Shown here one piece after another: positions 1 to 7,489 of a DNA stretch of 64,000 nucleotides. The stretch lies in NCBI RefSeq assembly GCF_002209535.1, contig NZ_NJIG01000012.1:89434-153433 (forward strand). The letters are read 5' to 3'. Origin of the DNA: Achromobacter marplatensis (GTDB taxonomy: Bacteria; Pseudomonadota; Gammaproteobacteria; Burkholderiales; Burkholderiaceae_B). Position 1 is the stretch's first letter; every line of letters starts with the position of its first letter. The notes below the pieces were generated by a model, which was not told the DNA's origin, did not search any database, and was given only the letters and a program-made list of their open reading frames with translations. The translations under genes were made by a program, and so were the position numbers.

Positions 1-297
1 ATGCACTTACTCAGTTCCCTTGTCGGCAAGAGTCAGTGAACCTGCAGTCTGCAAGCCGCCGCAAAACGCACTTGACGATTCAATAAGCTGACTGCCCGTC
101 TTATCCCTTGATTCTCTAGCAGATCTGCTCTAAGGTATGGCCTCTGGCTAAGCGGCTCGAAGAGCCTAAGGTGAGCCGGGGCATCCCTCCCCTACCGAAT
201 CGCCTTCTGTGACACCAGCATCTGAGCTCAATGCAGCTCGCATATTGCTATGGTTCTAACTCGATATTGGGGGGGGGATTAGATATCGGAGTTAGCC
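1..297. other. Left edge without a gene
   Basis: No convincing coding frame is seen in the first 297 bases. A run of nine G lies at about 270-278, shortly before the Sel1 gene. The stretch probably carries the promoter of that gene, but I could not pick a clear -35/-10 pair. Confidence 0.5.
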
Positions 298-1854
298 ATG
301 ATCGACAAAGATCAGTTCAGCTCGTTCGTTAAAGCCCTTCAGCAGTACCTCAAGCAACACTATCCTGACTTCGATCACAGCCTCAGTGCTGTACGCGAGC
401 TCGTGTCTCATGCGCTTGCAGACAGGCCCAGCAATGGGCTCATGAATGATCAGCTCAAACACTCCCCTATCCCCTTCGGCGCTGCGGCATTCGAACGCTT
501 GAGCTTCGCAGTAAAGCAGGCGTATGGGATCTCGATGCCAGAAGAAATCTGGCGCTGGCCACTTCCCGCGGCCTTTAAGCTCAGCCCAGCGGAGCGCATT
601 GAGATCTGGCAAGCCGCGCTGAAGCACACCCTGAGCAAGACGGAGGTCGACGGCGTGTGGCGTGACAGCTTTGTCGACGCTGAGCCGTACATAAAGCCTA
701 TGGGTGATGGCAAATGGGCGGTGTGCAGCCGCTCGCCAGTGCCATTCTGGCTCTGCCGGGATGTGTTCACTCCGGAGTGGGTTACTCGTCGAGACGCTGA
801 TAATTCCATTGCCGATGACACCGCAGGACGCGAGCTGAAGGATCGCTCATTCCACGCTGGACTGTCAGCCCTTTGGAAGAAAGACTACGGCACGGCCCGT
901 CAGCGCTTTCAGGAAGCACAGGAGAAAGGACATCCTGCGGCCGCCTTCAACCTTGGCTGGATGTACAGCGAAGGGTTAGGCCAGGGCCGTGATTTCACCA
1001 AAGCAGCCGAGCTGTACCAGCGTGCAGCCGAACTCGGGGTTCTCACTGCCCACCACAACCTGGGCCGGATGTACCTGGAGGGGGGGGAGCTCTTTCCCAA
1101 AAGCATCCCCGACGCTATCCAGCATTTTGAGCTGGCTGCTGAGGGCGGCATCGCCGCTTCGATCGGCTGCCTGGGAATGATCTACCTCAATGGCAATGGG
1201 GTGCCCGAAGACCGGAATCGTGCCATCGACTTGCTGATGCGTGCCGCTTCTCTGGGCGACGATCACAGCCTCAATACGGTAGCGACCATCCTCGACCATC
1301 AGAACGGTGGCGCCTCCACACCTGAGTCCTTTGCTCTGTACCGGATGGCTGCTCGCTCAGCCCGTGAGCTCAATCACGTCATGCCTATCTACAATCTGGG
1401 GTTGTGCTTCCTGCATGGCAACGGAGTTGGCAGAAATGTCGTGAAAGCGCGGCGACTGTTCCGTATAGCTGCCAACGCGGGCGATGCCGACGCTGCAATG
1501 AATCTGGGCCTGATGTACCTAAACGGCGAGGGCACCCCGGTTGACTCGCTTGAAGCACGGTATTGGCTCGAAATGTCTGCAGCCCATGGGAACGCCGATG
1601 CGCTCAATGCGTTGGGCGCGATCGAATTCAATGGTCAGTGCGGTGCGGCGAATCATCGCTTGGCCTGGCTTCTTTTCTCGAAGGCCGCCCAAATGGGCTC
1701 CGCAATCGGGCTGACTAACCAAGCGCGGTGTCTGGTAACCGGCCAAGGGGTCGAGCAGGATGTTGGGCTGGCCTATGAGCTCCTTAAACAGGCGGAAGCC
1801 CAAGGGTACCCAATGGCCCGTGAAATGCGTATCCAGTGGCAGGCCCAGATATGA
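298..1854 (+). CDS. Sel1-like repeat (SLR) protein
   Basis: The product has 518 residues and no signal peptide or membrane segment. Residues about 1-180 form an unrecognised N-terminal region. From about residue 190 to the end it consists of Sel1-like repeats of about 36 residues, with the family pattern A-x-x-x-L-G-x-x-Y-x-x-G-x-G and A-x-x-x-Y/L-x-x-A-A-x-x-G seen repeatedly (for example FNLGWMYSEGLG, LGLMYLNGEGTP). Such alpha-solenoid proteins are protein-protein scaffolds; the partner here is unknown. The stop codon overlaps the start of the next gene in an ATGA arrangement, so the two are translationally coupled. Sel1 proteins are common in accessory islands, but a defence role is inference only. 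Confidence 0.85.
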   Translation: MIDKDQFSSFVKALQQYLKQHYPDFDHSLSAVRELVSHALADRPSNGLMNDQLKHSPIPFGAAAFERLSFAVKQAYGISMPEEIWRWPLPAAFKLSPAERIEIWQAALKHTLSKTEVDGVWRDSFVDAEPYIKPMGDGKWAVCSRSPVPFWLCRDVFTPEWVTRRDADNSIADDTAGRELKDRSFHAGLSALWKKDYGTARQRFQEAQEKGHPAAAFNLGWMYSEGLGQGRDFTKAAELYQRAAELGVLTAHHNLGRMYLEGGELFPKSIPDAIQHFELAAEGGIAASIGCLGMIYLNGNGVPEDRNRAIDLLMRAASLGDDHSLNTVATILDHQNGGASTPESFALYRMAARSARELNHVMPIYNLGLCFLHGNGVGRNVVKARRLFRIAANAGDADAAMNLGLMYLNGEGTPVDSLEARYWLEMSAAHGNADALNALGAIEFNGQCGAANHRLAWLLFSKAAQMGSAIGLTNQARCLVTGQGVEQDVGLAYELLKQAEAQGYPMAREMRIQWQAQI

Positions 1855-2117
1855 CATCCTTCCTGGATAACGTCTTTGACGGCGTAGAAGTGGCGGACGA
1901 GGGCCTCACCTGCAGCCAGTGTGGTTGTAAGTTTTCGCTGCATGAATTCGAGTTCGTTGACACAGAATTTGACGATGTCGAGTGCCGCTGTCCGAGCTGC
2001 CAGTTCTGTGCTGACCTAGATGGTCATCCCTGTGATTACTGCGCAGAGCCTGCAGCGCACGCCTTAGGCTCAACTTTCTACTGCGAAGAGCACTTTGAAG
2101 ATCTAGTGGGCGACTGA
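1851..2117 (+). CDS. Small cysteine-rich zinc-ribbon-like protein
   Basis: This 88-residue protein starts at the ATG that overlaps the stop of the Sel1 gene (ATGA). It has CxxC pairs near its N-terminus (CSQCGC), in the middle (CRCPSCQFC) and again further on (CDYC), and a final Y-C-E-E-H, as expected for a treble-clef or zinc-ribbon fold holding at least two metal ions. The rest is acidic. No specific family was recognised. The overlap with the Sel1 gene suggests that the two products act together. A longer reading frame begins at 1836, but the coupled ATG is the better start. Confidence 0.65.
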   Translation: MTSFLDNVFDGVEVADEGLTCSQCGCKFSLHEFEFVDTEFDDVECRCPSCQFCADLDGHPCDYCAEPAAHALGSTFYCEEHFEDLVGD

Positions 2118-2264
2118 TCCCATCAAGTGCCGACACTGCCGCCATCCGCCACCGACATGGAGGGTGGCGGAATCTCACTGAAAAAAAGGGATGGATTTAT
2201 TTTTCCGGCCAAAACGCGTGCTACCGGCCGACAGCAACTCTCTCCCACCGGCTGATTCTGGCCG

Positions 2265-2281
2265 ATTCTGTTGAAAAACTC
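2265..2281 (+). repeat. Probable left end of decayed IS1182-type element
   Basis: The sequence TTCTGTTGAAAAACTC lies about 60 bases before the transposase remnant and looks like the terminal inverted repeat of IS1182-type elements. I could not find a matching right end, in keeping with a degraded copy. Confidence 0.35.
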
Positions 2282-2343
2282 GCGGCCGTCTCGGTCGTCT
2301 GGCAGAATTTGCAAAGCGCCAACGAGTTCGGAGAGCACCGACA

Positions 2344-3158
2344 TGATGGGTCATCAAGCGAGCGGGCAAGAGCGGTTGTTCTACGCCTTCAACCTTGAAG
2401 ACGTCGTTCCGCCGACCCATCTTCTTAGAGCCATCGATCGCTGTCTGGATCTGAAGGAACTCCACCAACACCTGGCGGAGCACTACAGTCATACGGGCCG
2501 TCCGGCAGTCACGGTGGACGGCCGCCCCAGGCGGTCCCGCATTCTTCGCTTATTCGACAAACTATCTGATCGATACCGAGCATGGCGTGATCCTCGACGT
2601 CGAAGCCACCCCTGCACATCGCACCGCAGAAGTGGACTCTACCAAGACGATGGTGGATCGTGTCGAGGAACGATTCGACATCACCCCTGAACGGCTCATA
2701 GGCGATACCGCTTACGGCATGGCTCCGATGCTGGCGTGGATGGTGCAAGATAAGGGGATCGAGCCGCACGTCCCCGTCTGGGACAAAACCCAGCGCAAGG
2801 ACGACAGTCTATCGAGCAACGACTTCGAATGGATGGCGAGGCCAACGAATATCGTTGCCCCGAGGGCCATGCACTGCGCAGCGAGCGGCGCATGTTCAAG
2901 ATCGAACGCAATCATGTCACCAAGGCGGGCACCGTAATCTACCGAGCCAGCAAAACGGACTGCAGTAAGTGCTCGATGAAGCCGCAATGCTGCCCCTATA
3001 CGCCGATGCGCAAGATCGCTCGCAGCATTCACGAGGATGCACGCGATGTAGCCAGGCGTATTCACGCTTGCAGCAGCCGTTCAGAACCTACGTCGTCTTG
3101 CGATGCTTACCTCTCCGGGGCCACCGGTTCAGGGCACAGGTGCGCCCAGTTCTCCTAG
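2344..3158 (+). pseudogene. IS1182-family transposase remnant
   Basis: Pieces of one transposase occur in different frames. The N-terminal piece starts at 2344 (MMGHQASGQERLFYAFNLED). A middle piece carries the DDE-type region from about 2540 (GVILDVEATPAHRTAEV, then GDTAYG). A third piece holds the cysteine-rich insertion (CSKCSMKPQCCPYTP) from about 2830. A final AVQNLRRLA tail lies near 3080. Normal IS1182 transposases have about 450-500 residues. Here the frame changes near 2520, 2820 and 3060 and internal sequence is missing, so the gene is dead. It is unrelated at close range to the intact IS1182 element at 55.8 kb, whose transposase begins differently. Confidence 0.8.
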
Positions 3159-3379
3159 CTTTAGAGGTGGCTTCTGCCCGGTGAGTTTGCCTTTGTTCCA
3201 TGGCACACGATGGCCAACGGTGACATTCGTGGATTCCATGACAATCTCCTTTCGCGTAAAGGGAGATTCAGTGTGCTCCTACGGAGGGTCGCTATCCGAC
3301 CCTAGTCAGACGTTCAGGAATGTAGAGGTGAGCCGCCTGCGGTGCTTGTCGCTCAGGTCCGCGACTGCAAAGCTAGGCA

Positions 3380-3907
3380 TTAGGTTGTAAACCCTACCCA
3401 ACGATTTTCAAGCGAATATCGAAGCCATGTGCCGTCTCGCGCATGCAGCCAGTAACCGACCCAAGAATTGTCTAGGTCAAACTCATTCAAGAAATCATCT
3501 CGTACCGAGATAAGTACCCCAGAAAACTCTGTGCCAAGATCAAAGATTAGTCGCACGCGCTCGTTGGCCTCAACGGTGAACCCAACCTGCTGGAGACTCA
3601 AGTCCCATATGTAGAGCCCGTCAATGCTGGATGCAATGTTGGGATTCTTTGATGTGGCTACCCGAGGATTCAGGCTCGTCGCCACATGAGGGTTGATGCT
3701 TGAGGCATCTCGGTAATTCAAGCTCGTAGCAACTCGCGGATTGTAGCTGGTTGCAACATTCGGGTTTAGGCTCGTGGCGACAAAAGGATTCTTGCTGGTA
3801 GCCACATTGGGATTGAGCGATGTAGCAACATTGGGGTTAAGCGAGGTAGCGACAAATGGATTTCGAGAGCTCGTAATGGCAGGATTTCGGCCCGATGGAA
3901 TCTTCAT
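3380..3907 (-). CDS. Octapeptide-repeat protein of unknown function
   Basis: The product has 175 residues if it starts at the ATG at 3907, which has AAGGA placed 7 bases upstream; a start at 3940 is possible but has no ribosome site. Residues 8-95 are eleven consecutive eight-residue units with consensus N-P-x-V-A-T-S-x; the asparagine falls at residues 8, 16, 24 and so on to 88. The eighth unit (NYRDASSI) is the most divergent. The last 80 residues form a distinct domain rich in aromatic and beta-type segments (GLYIWDLSLQQVGFTV, SWVGYWLHARDG). There is no signal peptide. A short-period solenoid is the natural guess for the repeats. I do not recognise the family. It sits alone among degraded genes. 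Confidence 0.7.
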   Translation of the reverse strand: MKIPSGRNPAITSSRNPFVATSLNPNVATSLNPNVATSKNPFVATSLNPNVATSYNPRVATSLNYRDASSINPHVATSLNPRVATSKNPNIASSIDGLYIWDLSLQQVGFTVEANERVRLIFDLGTEFSGVLISVRDDFLNEFDLDNSWVGYWLHARDGTWLRYSLENRWVGFTT

Positions 3908-3942
3908 GTGTGGTCCTTGGTGACGGCCGATGCTTGGCATAA

Positions 3943-4212
3943 CTAGAACTGGGCGGCTTCATTTGGCTCAGTATGACGCAAGCGTTCCAGCAATAGGTTA
4001 GCCGCTCGACGGCTCGAAGGATAGCGGACTGCGCAGTTGTGTCGAGAATGAATGCAGGAGCCTGAGGTTGCAAGTCTCTGGCTGACAGTGCTTTCCATGC
4101 AACAATTTCTAAGATGTAGTAGAAGGTTTATCTCTTCGCAGAATTCGGCGAAGGAGGTGTTTGTTTCTCCGCTCGGAGTTACAATGTCTTCTGGATTGAG
4201 GGGCGCGTTCAC
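3943..4212 (-). CDS. Possible small, perhaps frameshifted CDS
   Basis: An 89-codon frame opens with GTG (MNAPLNPEDIVTPSGE). Its first 45 residues look like protein, but the later part is low quality. A neighbouring frame (about 4073 to 3837) continues with more protein-like sequence (FILDTTAQSAILRAVERL). One frameshift near 4075 would join them into a gene that runs into the start of the octapeptide-repeat gene. No family was recognised, and it may be a decayed gene or not a gene at all. Confidence 0.25.
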   Translation of the reverse strand: MNAPLNPEDIVTPSGETNTSFAEFCEEINLLLHLRNCCMESTVSQRLATSGSCIHSRHNCAVRYPSSRRAANLLLERLRHTEPNEAAQF

Positions 4213-4697
4213 ACAGCTTCATCCGGATCCTAATCTCTACGGAAGTGGAATAGCGCGGCCGCCATCGACATAGATCGATCGCGGTAACTCTCTGCGGCCG
4301 TAACAAACTCTGGACAGGCCAGAAGTGCATGGTTATTCAATACAACGTCAGCAGGTTTGGGTTCATATTGAAATATCACACCGGTGATCGTTCCTGGTCG
4401 CAGCCCGCACTGCTGCTCTTGTGGCCCTGTCGCGGCTAACCGAATCTGCATCGTTGTGAAGCACAGCTAGCCCATAGGTTTAAATCAACCACTCCAACGA
4501 AGAACTGCACAACCCTCAGCTGACATTTGGTTGACGCTCCAAGCCTGCCGTTCACGGAGCAGGTAAGCTGATTGCTTAGCAGGTTATAGTTAGTGTTTGT
4601 AACAGCTTCCTCACGAAATTTATCTAGTAGATGAAGGGGGATGAATCAGACATGCCGGTTTTGGTTCGCCTGCATCAGAAGCCACTTTGAGACTTCA
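4213..4697. other. Intergenic, no gene recognised
   Basis: About 480 bases between opposing genes. No convincing frame, RNA gene or repeat is seen. It should hold the promoter of the membrane-protein pair that begins at 4698. Confidence 0.4.
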
Positions 4698-5060
4698 ATG
4701 ACTGACGCACAACTTGCCTTTTACTCGTCCTGGTCTTCCATTATTTCTTTCTTTGTCGCGTTGATCTCACTCGCCTACGTGAGAAGCATAAAGACAAACA
4801 TCGTTAAATTCCGCCGAAAGCAGCGACTTCGGCAGTTGGTAGATGAGGTTATGAGAATTCCTGACGACGCAATTCCTCTGAGTTCGGCGTCCACGACAAA
4901 GCTTGCCGCTTTGAAACGCAACATTCCGACCCGCATTTGGTATTGCTGCACGTCACGCGGAAAGGCAACCCTTGAAGTGCATAGGCACATAGATGGTGGC
5001 GATATTGTCGCCCTCAAGGAAGCCATCCATGACTGGTCTTCGTATTCGGAGGAGGCATGA
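4698..5060 (+). CDS. Small single-span membrane protein
   Basis: From the ATG at 4698 the product has 120 residues: a short N-terminus (MTDAQLAFYSSW), one membrane span (about residues 11-30, SIISFFVALISLAYV), a basic stretch (KFRRKQRLRQL) and a cytoplasmic domain of about 80 residues. An upstream ATG at 4641 would add 19 residues, but its G-rich ribosome site is too close to the codon. The stop overlaps the start of the next gene (ATGA), so the two are co-expressed. No family was recognised. An N-terminal anchor with a soluble tail next to a small soluble partner is common in uncharacterised defence modules. Confidence 0.6.
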   Translation: MTDAQLAFYSSWSSIISFFVALISLAYVRSIKTNIVKFRRKQRLRQLVDEVMRIPDDAIPLSSASTTKLAALKRNIPTRIWYCCTSRGKATLEVHRHIDGGDIVALKEAIHDWSSYSEEA

Positions 5061-5428
5061 ACAAGTACGAAACACTGTTTGAAGAAATCGTCAAGCAGAC
5101 TAGGACTAGTAAGCTTCGGTGGAAGCAGATCCGCCGCAACTCCAATTCAGATTTGATTTTCAATCCAAGTCTGGTTTTTCGGCAATTCTCTACTTGTTTC
5201 GAAAGGGCGGGCAATGACTTCACTCTTCTGCTACTGGAAAAGAAATACGATGACCCCGAGCAAGATTTTGCCTTCGAAAAATACTTGCCTGAACTTTTGG
5301 TGATTGACCACGATGGCGAGCTAGTGGCCACCATCACGGATTCAGTTATTGAGCGTACAGACATGATCCGACTCGCAAACCTTGTAGAAAATCGGAGCGA
5401 TAAGGCCAGTAAATTATTTGACACCTAA
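5057..5428 (+). CDS. Unknown 123-residue soluble protein
   Basis: The start ATG overlaps the stop of the membrane-protein gene and has a strong GGAGGAGG-type site just upstream, so both the start and the operon link are well supported. The protein is soluble with mixed alpha/beta character (DFTLLLLEKKYDDPEQD, PELLVIDHDGELVATI) and no membrane span. I do not recognise a family or a catalytic motif. It probably works with the preceding membrane protein. Confidence 0.65.
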   Translation: MNKYETLFEEIVKQTRTSKLRWKQIRRNSNSDLIFNPSLVFRQFSTCFERAGNDFTLLLLEKKYDDPEQDFAFEKYLPELLVIDHDGELVATITDSVIERTDMIRLANLVENRSDKASKLFDT

Positions 5429-5628
5429 GGTTGACGCCTAATTCGGCGGTCAACGAGGCAATAGTATGTACTGCCGTCCGCAGGGCTCGCTTTTGAGTGT
5501 CCGACTCCCCCTAACGTCGGCGTCTGACCCTAATCTCGATTTAGTCCGGATGAGAAGTAGAGATCTCCGGCTCGTTGTAGGTAGCGCTTCAAAATTTGTT
5601 ACGCTCCGTCAATCTTGAAGGGGGCATT

Positions 5629-6654
5629 GTGGCAGTCGATTGGAATTGGTTTTTTAGCTCTGTAGCACAATCAGCGGCCGCTATGGTCGGCGTCATTGCG
5701 GCGTTCCTCATCGCAAAGGTCTTGTCGAATCAGGCCGCTTTCCGTGAGAAAAGCGATCAGTTACCTGGCCTGCTCGCGGAATGCGATCGCATTGCGGATC
5801 AATTAGCCCACTGCGGGTTCGACTACATTGAAGAGACGCACTTCATGGATTGGGCTAAGGAGGTTGCGAGCGACTTTGAGGAGAACGGGATGTCCAGCCC
5901 CGAAACGGTGTACGAGCGGCTCAACATGGAAGAGCAAAGAGACTATTGGTTAAATAAAGCCGTCGTTCTGGATTGGATAAAGGCCCGGCTTGACTTACTA
6001 CAGGCGAGGAAAGAGCGGATCGAGGAAGAGCAAAGGGAGCAGCGGCGAAAGCGCCAGGAACGGCTCGAGGCGCAGCGCACGAAACAGCCGGGTGGGCTTG
6101 GAAGCATGCTCGCTAGCATGAGCGGCATGCCGGATTCTCTCGACGCGGAGATCCGTGTGATGCCCCAACCGTCGTTTGTGTCAGATACGATTTATCGCTG
6201 GAAGAGGATACCTGAGTATAGAAAAGAGATTTCTCAGGCCACCTTGGCGGCGCGCCACAACACCCGCAAGGTCAACGTCTACCTGAACAGCATTGCGGGC
6301 GATCCAGAACGGTCGCATTTAGTGACCTTCACCCTGGTGCTCTTGGCTTTTCTATTTTTCGGTGGGGTTGTCTACCCACTCAGCTTCTTGCCGGCACCGA
6401 CCAATGGCAACATAGAGCTGTCTCTTGCTGCGTTCTGGGAAATTCTCTTCTCTCTGAAGGGCCTAGTGTTGGCCATATTGTCCGCCGGTGTGATCGCAAT
6501 CTTGGCGGTCTTCGGGTTCATAAATTTTTCGCTTACCCATAGATCGGATGCTCTTACGCGCTTGCGTGGATACACAAATATGGGGGCCTACTCTGGCCGG
6601 CTTTCCTATTGCGATGCACAAGGCGAAGAGCCGGTGAGTCCCGCTGCCGAGTGA
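5629..6654 (+). CDS. Membrane protein with central coiled coil, unknown
   Basis: I place the start at the GTG at 5629, which has GAAGGGGG six bases upstream; the longer TTG start at 5596 has none. The 341-residue product has an N-terminal span (SVAQSAAAMVGVIAAFLI) and a long cytoplasmic part with a charged coiled coil at about residues 125-155 (RKERIEEEQREQRRKRQERL). Two further spans lie near the C-terminus, at about residues 225-245 and 265-290. The layout resembles a membrane-anchored sensor or effector. There is no enzyme motif. It follows the pair at 4698-5428 after 200 bases and may belong to the same module. No known family was recognised. Confidence 0.7.
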   Translation: MAVDWNWFFSSVAQSAAAMVGVIAAFLIAKVLSNQAAFREKSDQLPGLLAECDRIADQLAHCGFDYIEETHFMDWAKEVASDFEENGMSSPETVYERLNMEEQRDYWLNKAVVLDWIKARLDLLQARKERIEEEQREQRRKRQERLEAQRTKQPGGLGSMLASMSGMPDSLDAEIRVMPQPSFVSDTIYRWKRIPEYRKEISQATLAARHNTRKVNVYLNSIAGDPERSHLVTFTLVLLAFLFFGGVVYPLSFLPAPTNGNIELSLAAFWEILFSLKGLVLAILSAGVIAILAVFGFINFSLTHRSDALTRLRGYTNMGAYSGRLSYCDAQGEEPVSPAAE

Positions 6655-6746
6655 AGTAGTAGGCGAGCGCAAACGGAATGGAAGTTCGTTCCGCAAAAGG
6701 GCGGGACGAAACGGTGATCGTTCGGCTCCCGCAACATGGGCCCCAG

Positions 6747-7019
6747 CTAGATTGGGCGATGCCCCAACATGAAGCGGACCATCTGGCTTTGGCGAAGCCA
6801 ATCGATCGTGTGCGCACACCGATAAGAAACGATGTCTTCAATCCGGCTTAGATCGCCGTGCAAATTGCGTTGGAAGATAGGTTCGTAATGTGCGATGCGA
6901 TTACGAAGGGCTCGAACTTGAACCAGCCGCGCATGAATGTCTGTTCGTATTTGATGGGGTTGCAGGCCCGCCGGGGCATGAAGGAACGCAATTTGAATCT
7001 GAGAATTCCAAATTGTCGG
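6747..7019 (-). pseudogene. C-terminal fragment of Abi-like HEPN protein
   Basis: About 90 codons match the C-terminal end of Abi-like proteins. These include the block W-N-S-Q-I-Q-I-A-F-L-H-A-P-A-G, then LRNRIAHYEPIFQRNL and a tryptophan-containing tail. RNRIAH is the R-x4-H motif of HEPN ribonucleases, so the catalytic site is present, but everything upstream of it in the family (some 150-200 residues) is missing. The reading frame runs without a break into an IS3 orfB fragment, so the open frame is a chance fusion made by insertion and deletion. It is unlikely to be functional. Confidence 0.6.
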
Positions 7020-7025
7020 TTGGTA

Positions 7026-7220
7026 GCGAGACTCTTCAATCATCGCCTTGGTCGGTGCTGAGAACTTCGGATCGACCTTGGCCGCCGACTTCACAGGCTT
7101 GTAGCACACCGTGCCGCGCGGCACGCCGAACCATCGGCACAGCTTGGCGACCACCAAGGACGACAAGTCGTACCGCCGCCGGCTGACCACGGCGAACTTC
7201 CGCTTTTGGCCGTAAGCGGC
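7026..7220 (-). pseudogene. IS3-family orfB N-terminal fragment
   Basis: The translated frame contains LCRWFGVPRGTVCYKPV followed by KVDPKF and KAMIEE. This is the typical HTH-like start of an IS3-family orfB transposase, ahead of the lost DDE integrase core. It breaks off directly into the Abi-like fragment. It belongs to a different IS3 subgroup from the orfA at 13.1-13.4 kb. Confidence 0.6.
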
Positions 7221-7489
7221 CAGTTCTGGTGGGTGTGAGACTAAGGCGCTCGTGAGCTGGTCAGGACATTAGATGCCCAAGTTAAGTGAACTTTTTGGTC
7301 GAAAATCCCACGTTAAATGAACCACGGCGAACAAAGTGGATGAACTAAATCTCAGTAAGTCCTTGATGTGTATGGTGTGGTGACTTCACTTTCAATGAAC
7401 TTCGACAGCATGGCTATTCCACAACGATTCAAAGCAATGCAACTGGGCGTCTTTTCGGCTAACGAAGAAATTTAGGTGAACGGAGCGAA
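7221..7489. other. Intergenic, possible IS end
   Basis: No gene is seen. Two similar blocks, GTTAAGTGAAC near 7281 and GTTAAATGAAC near 7311, lie about 30 bases apart and may be the repeated terminal sites of a lost transposon end. The promoter of the KAP gene should be here. Confidence 0.3.

Noticed and set aside
3241..3310. Two small palindromes (TCTCCTTT...AAAGGGAGA and GGGTCG...CGACCC)
   Set aside because: They could form hairpins but lack T runs and are not next to a clear gene end; possible remains of the IS right end, too weak to call.
3640..3880. CRISPR array
   Set aside because: The 24-base periodicity belongs to an open coding frame with varied codons and no spacer-repeat structure; no cas genes are present anywhere in the window.
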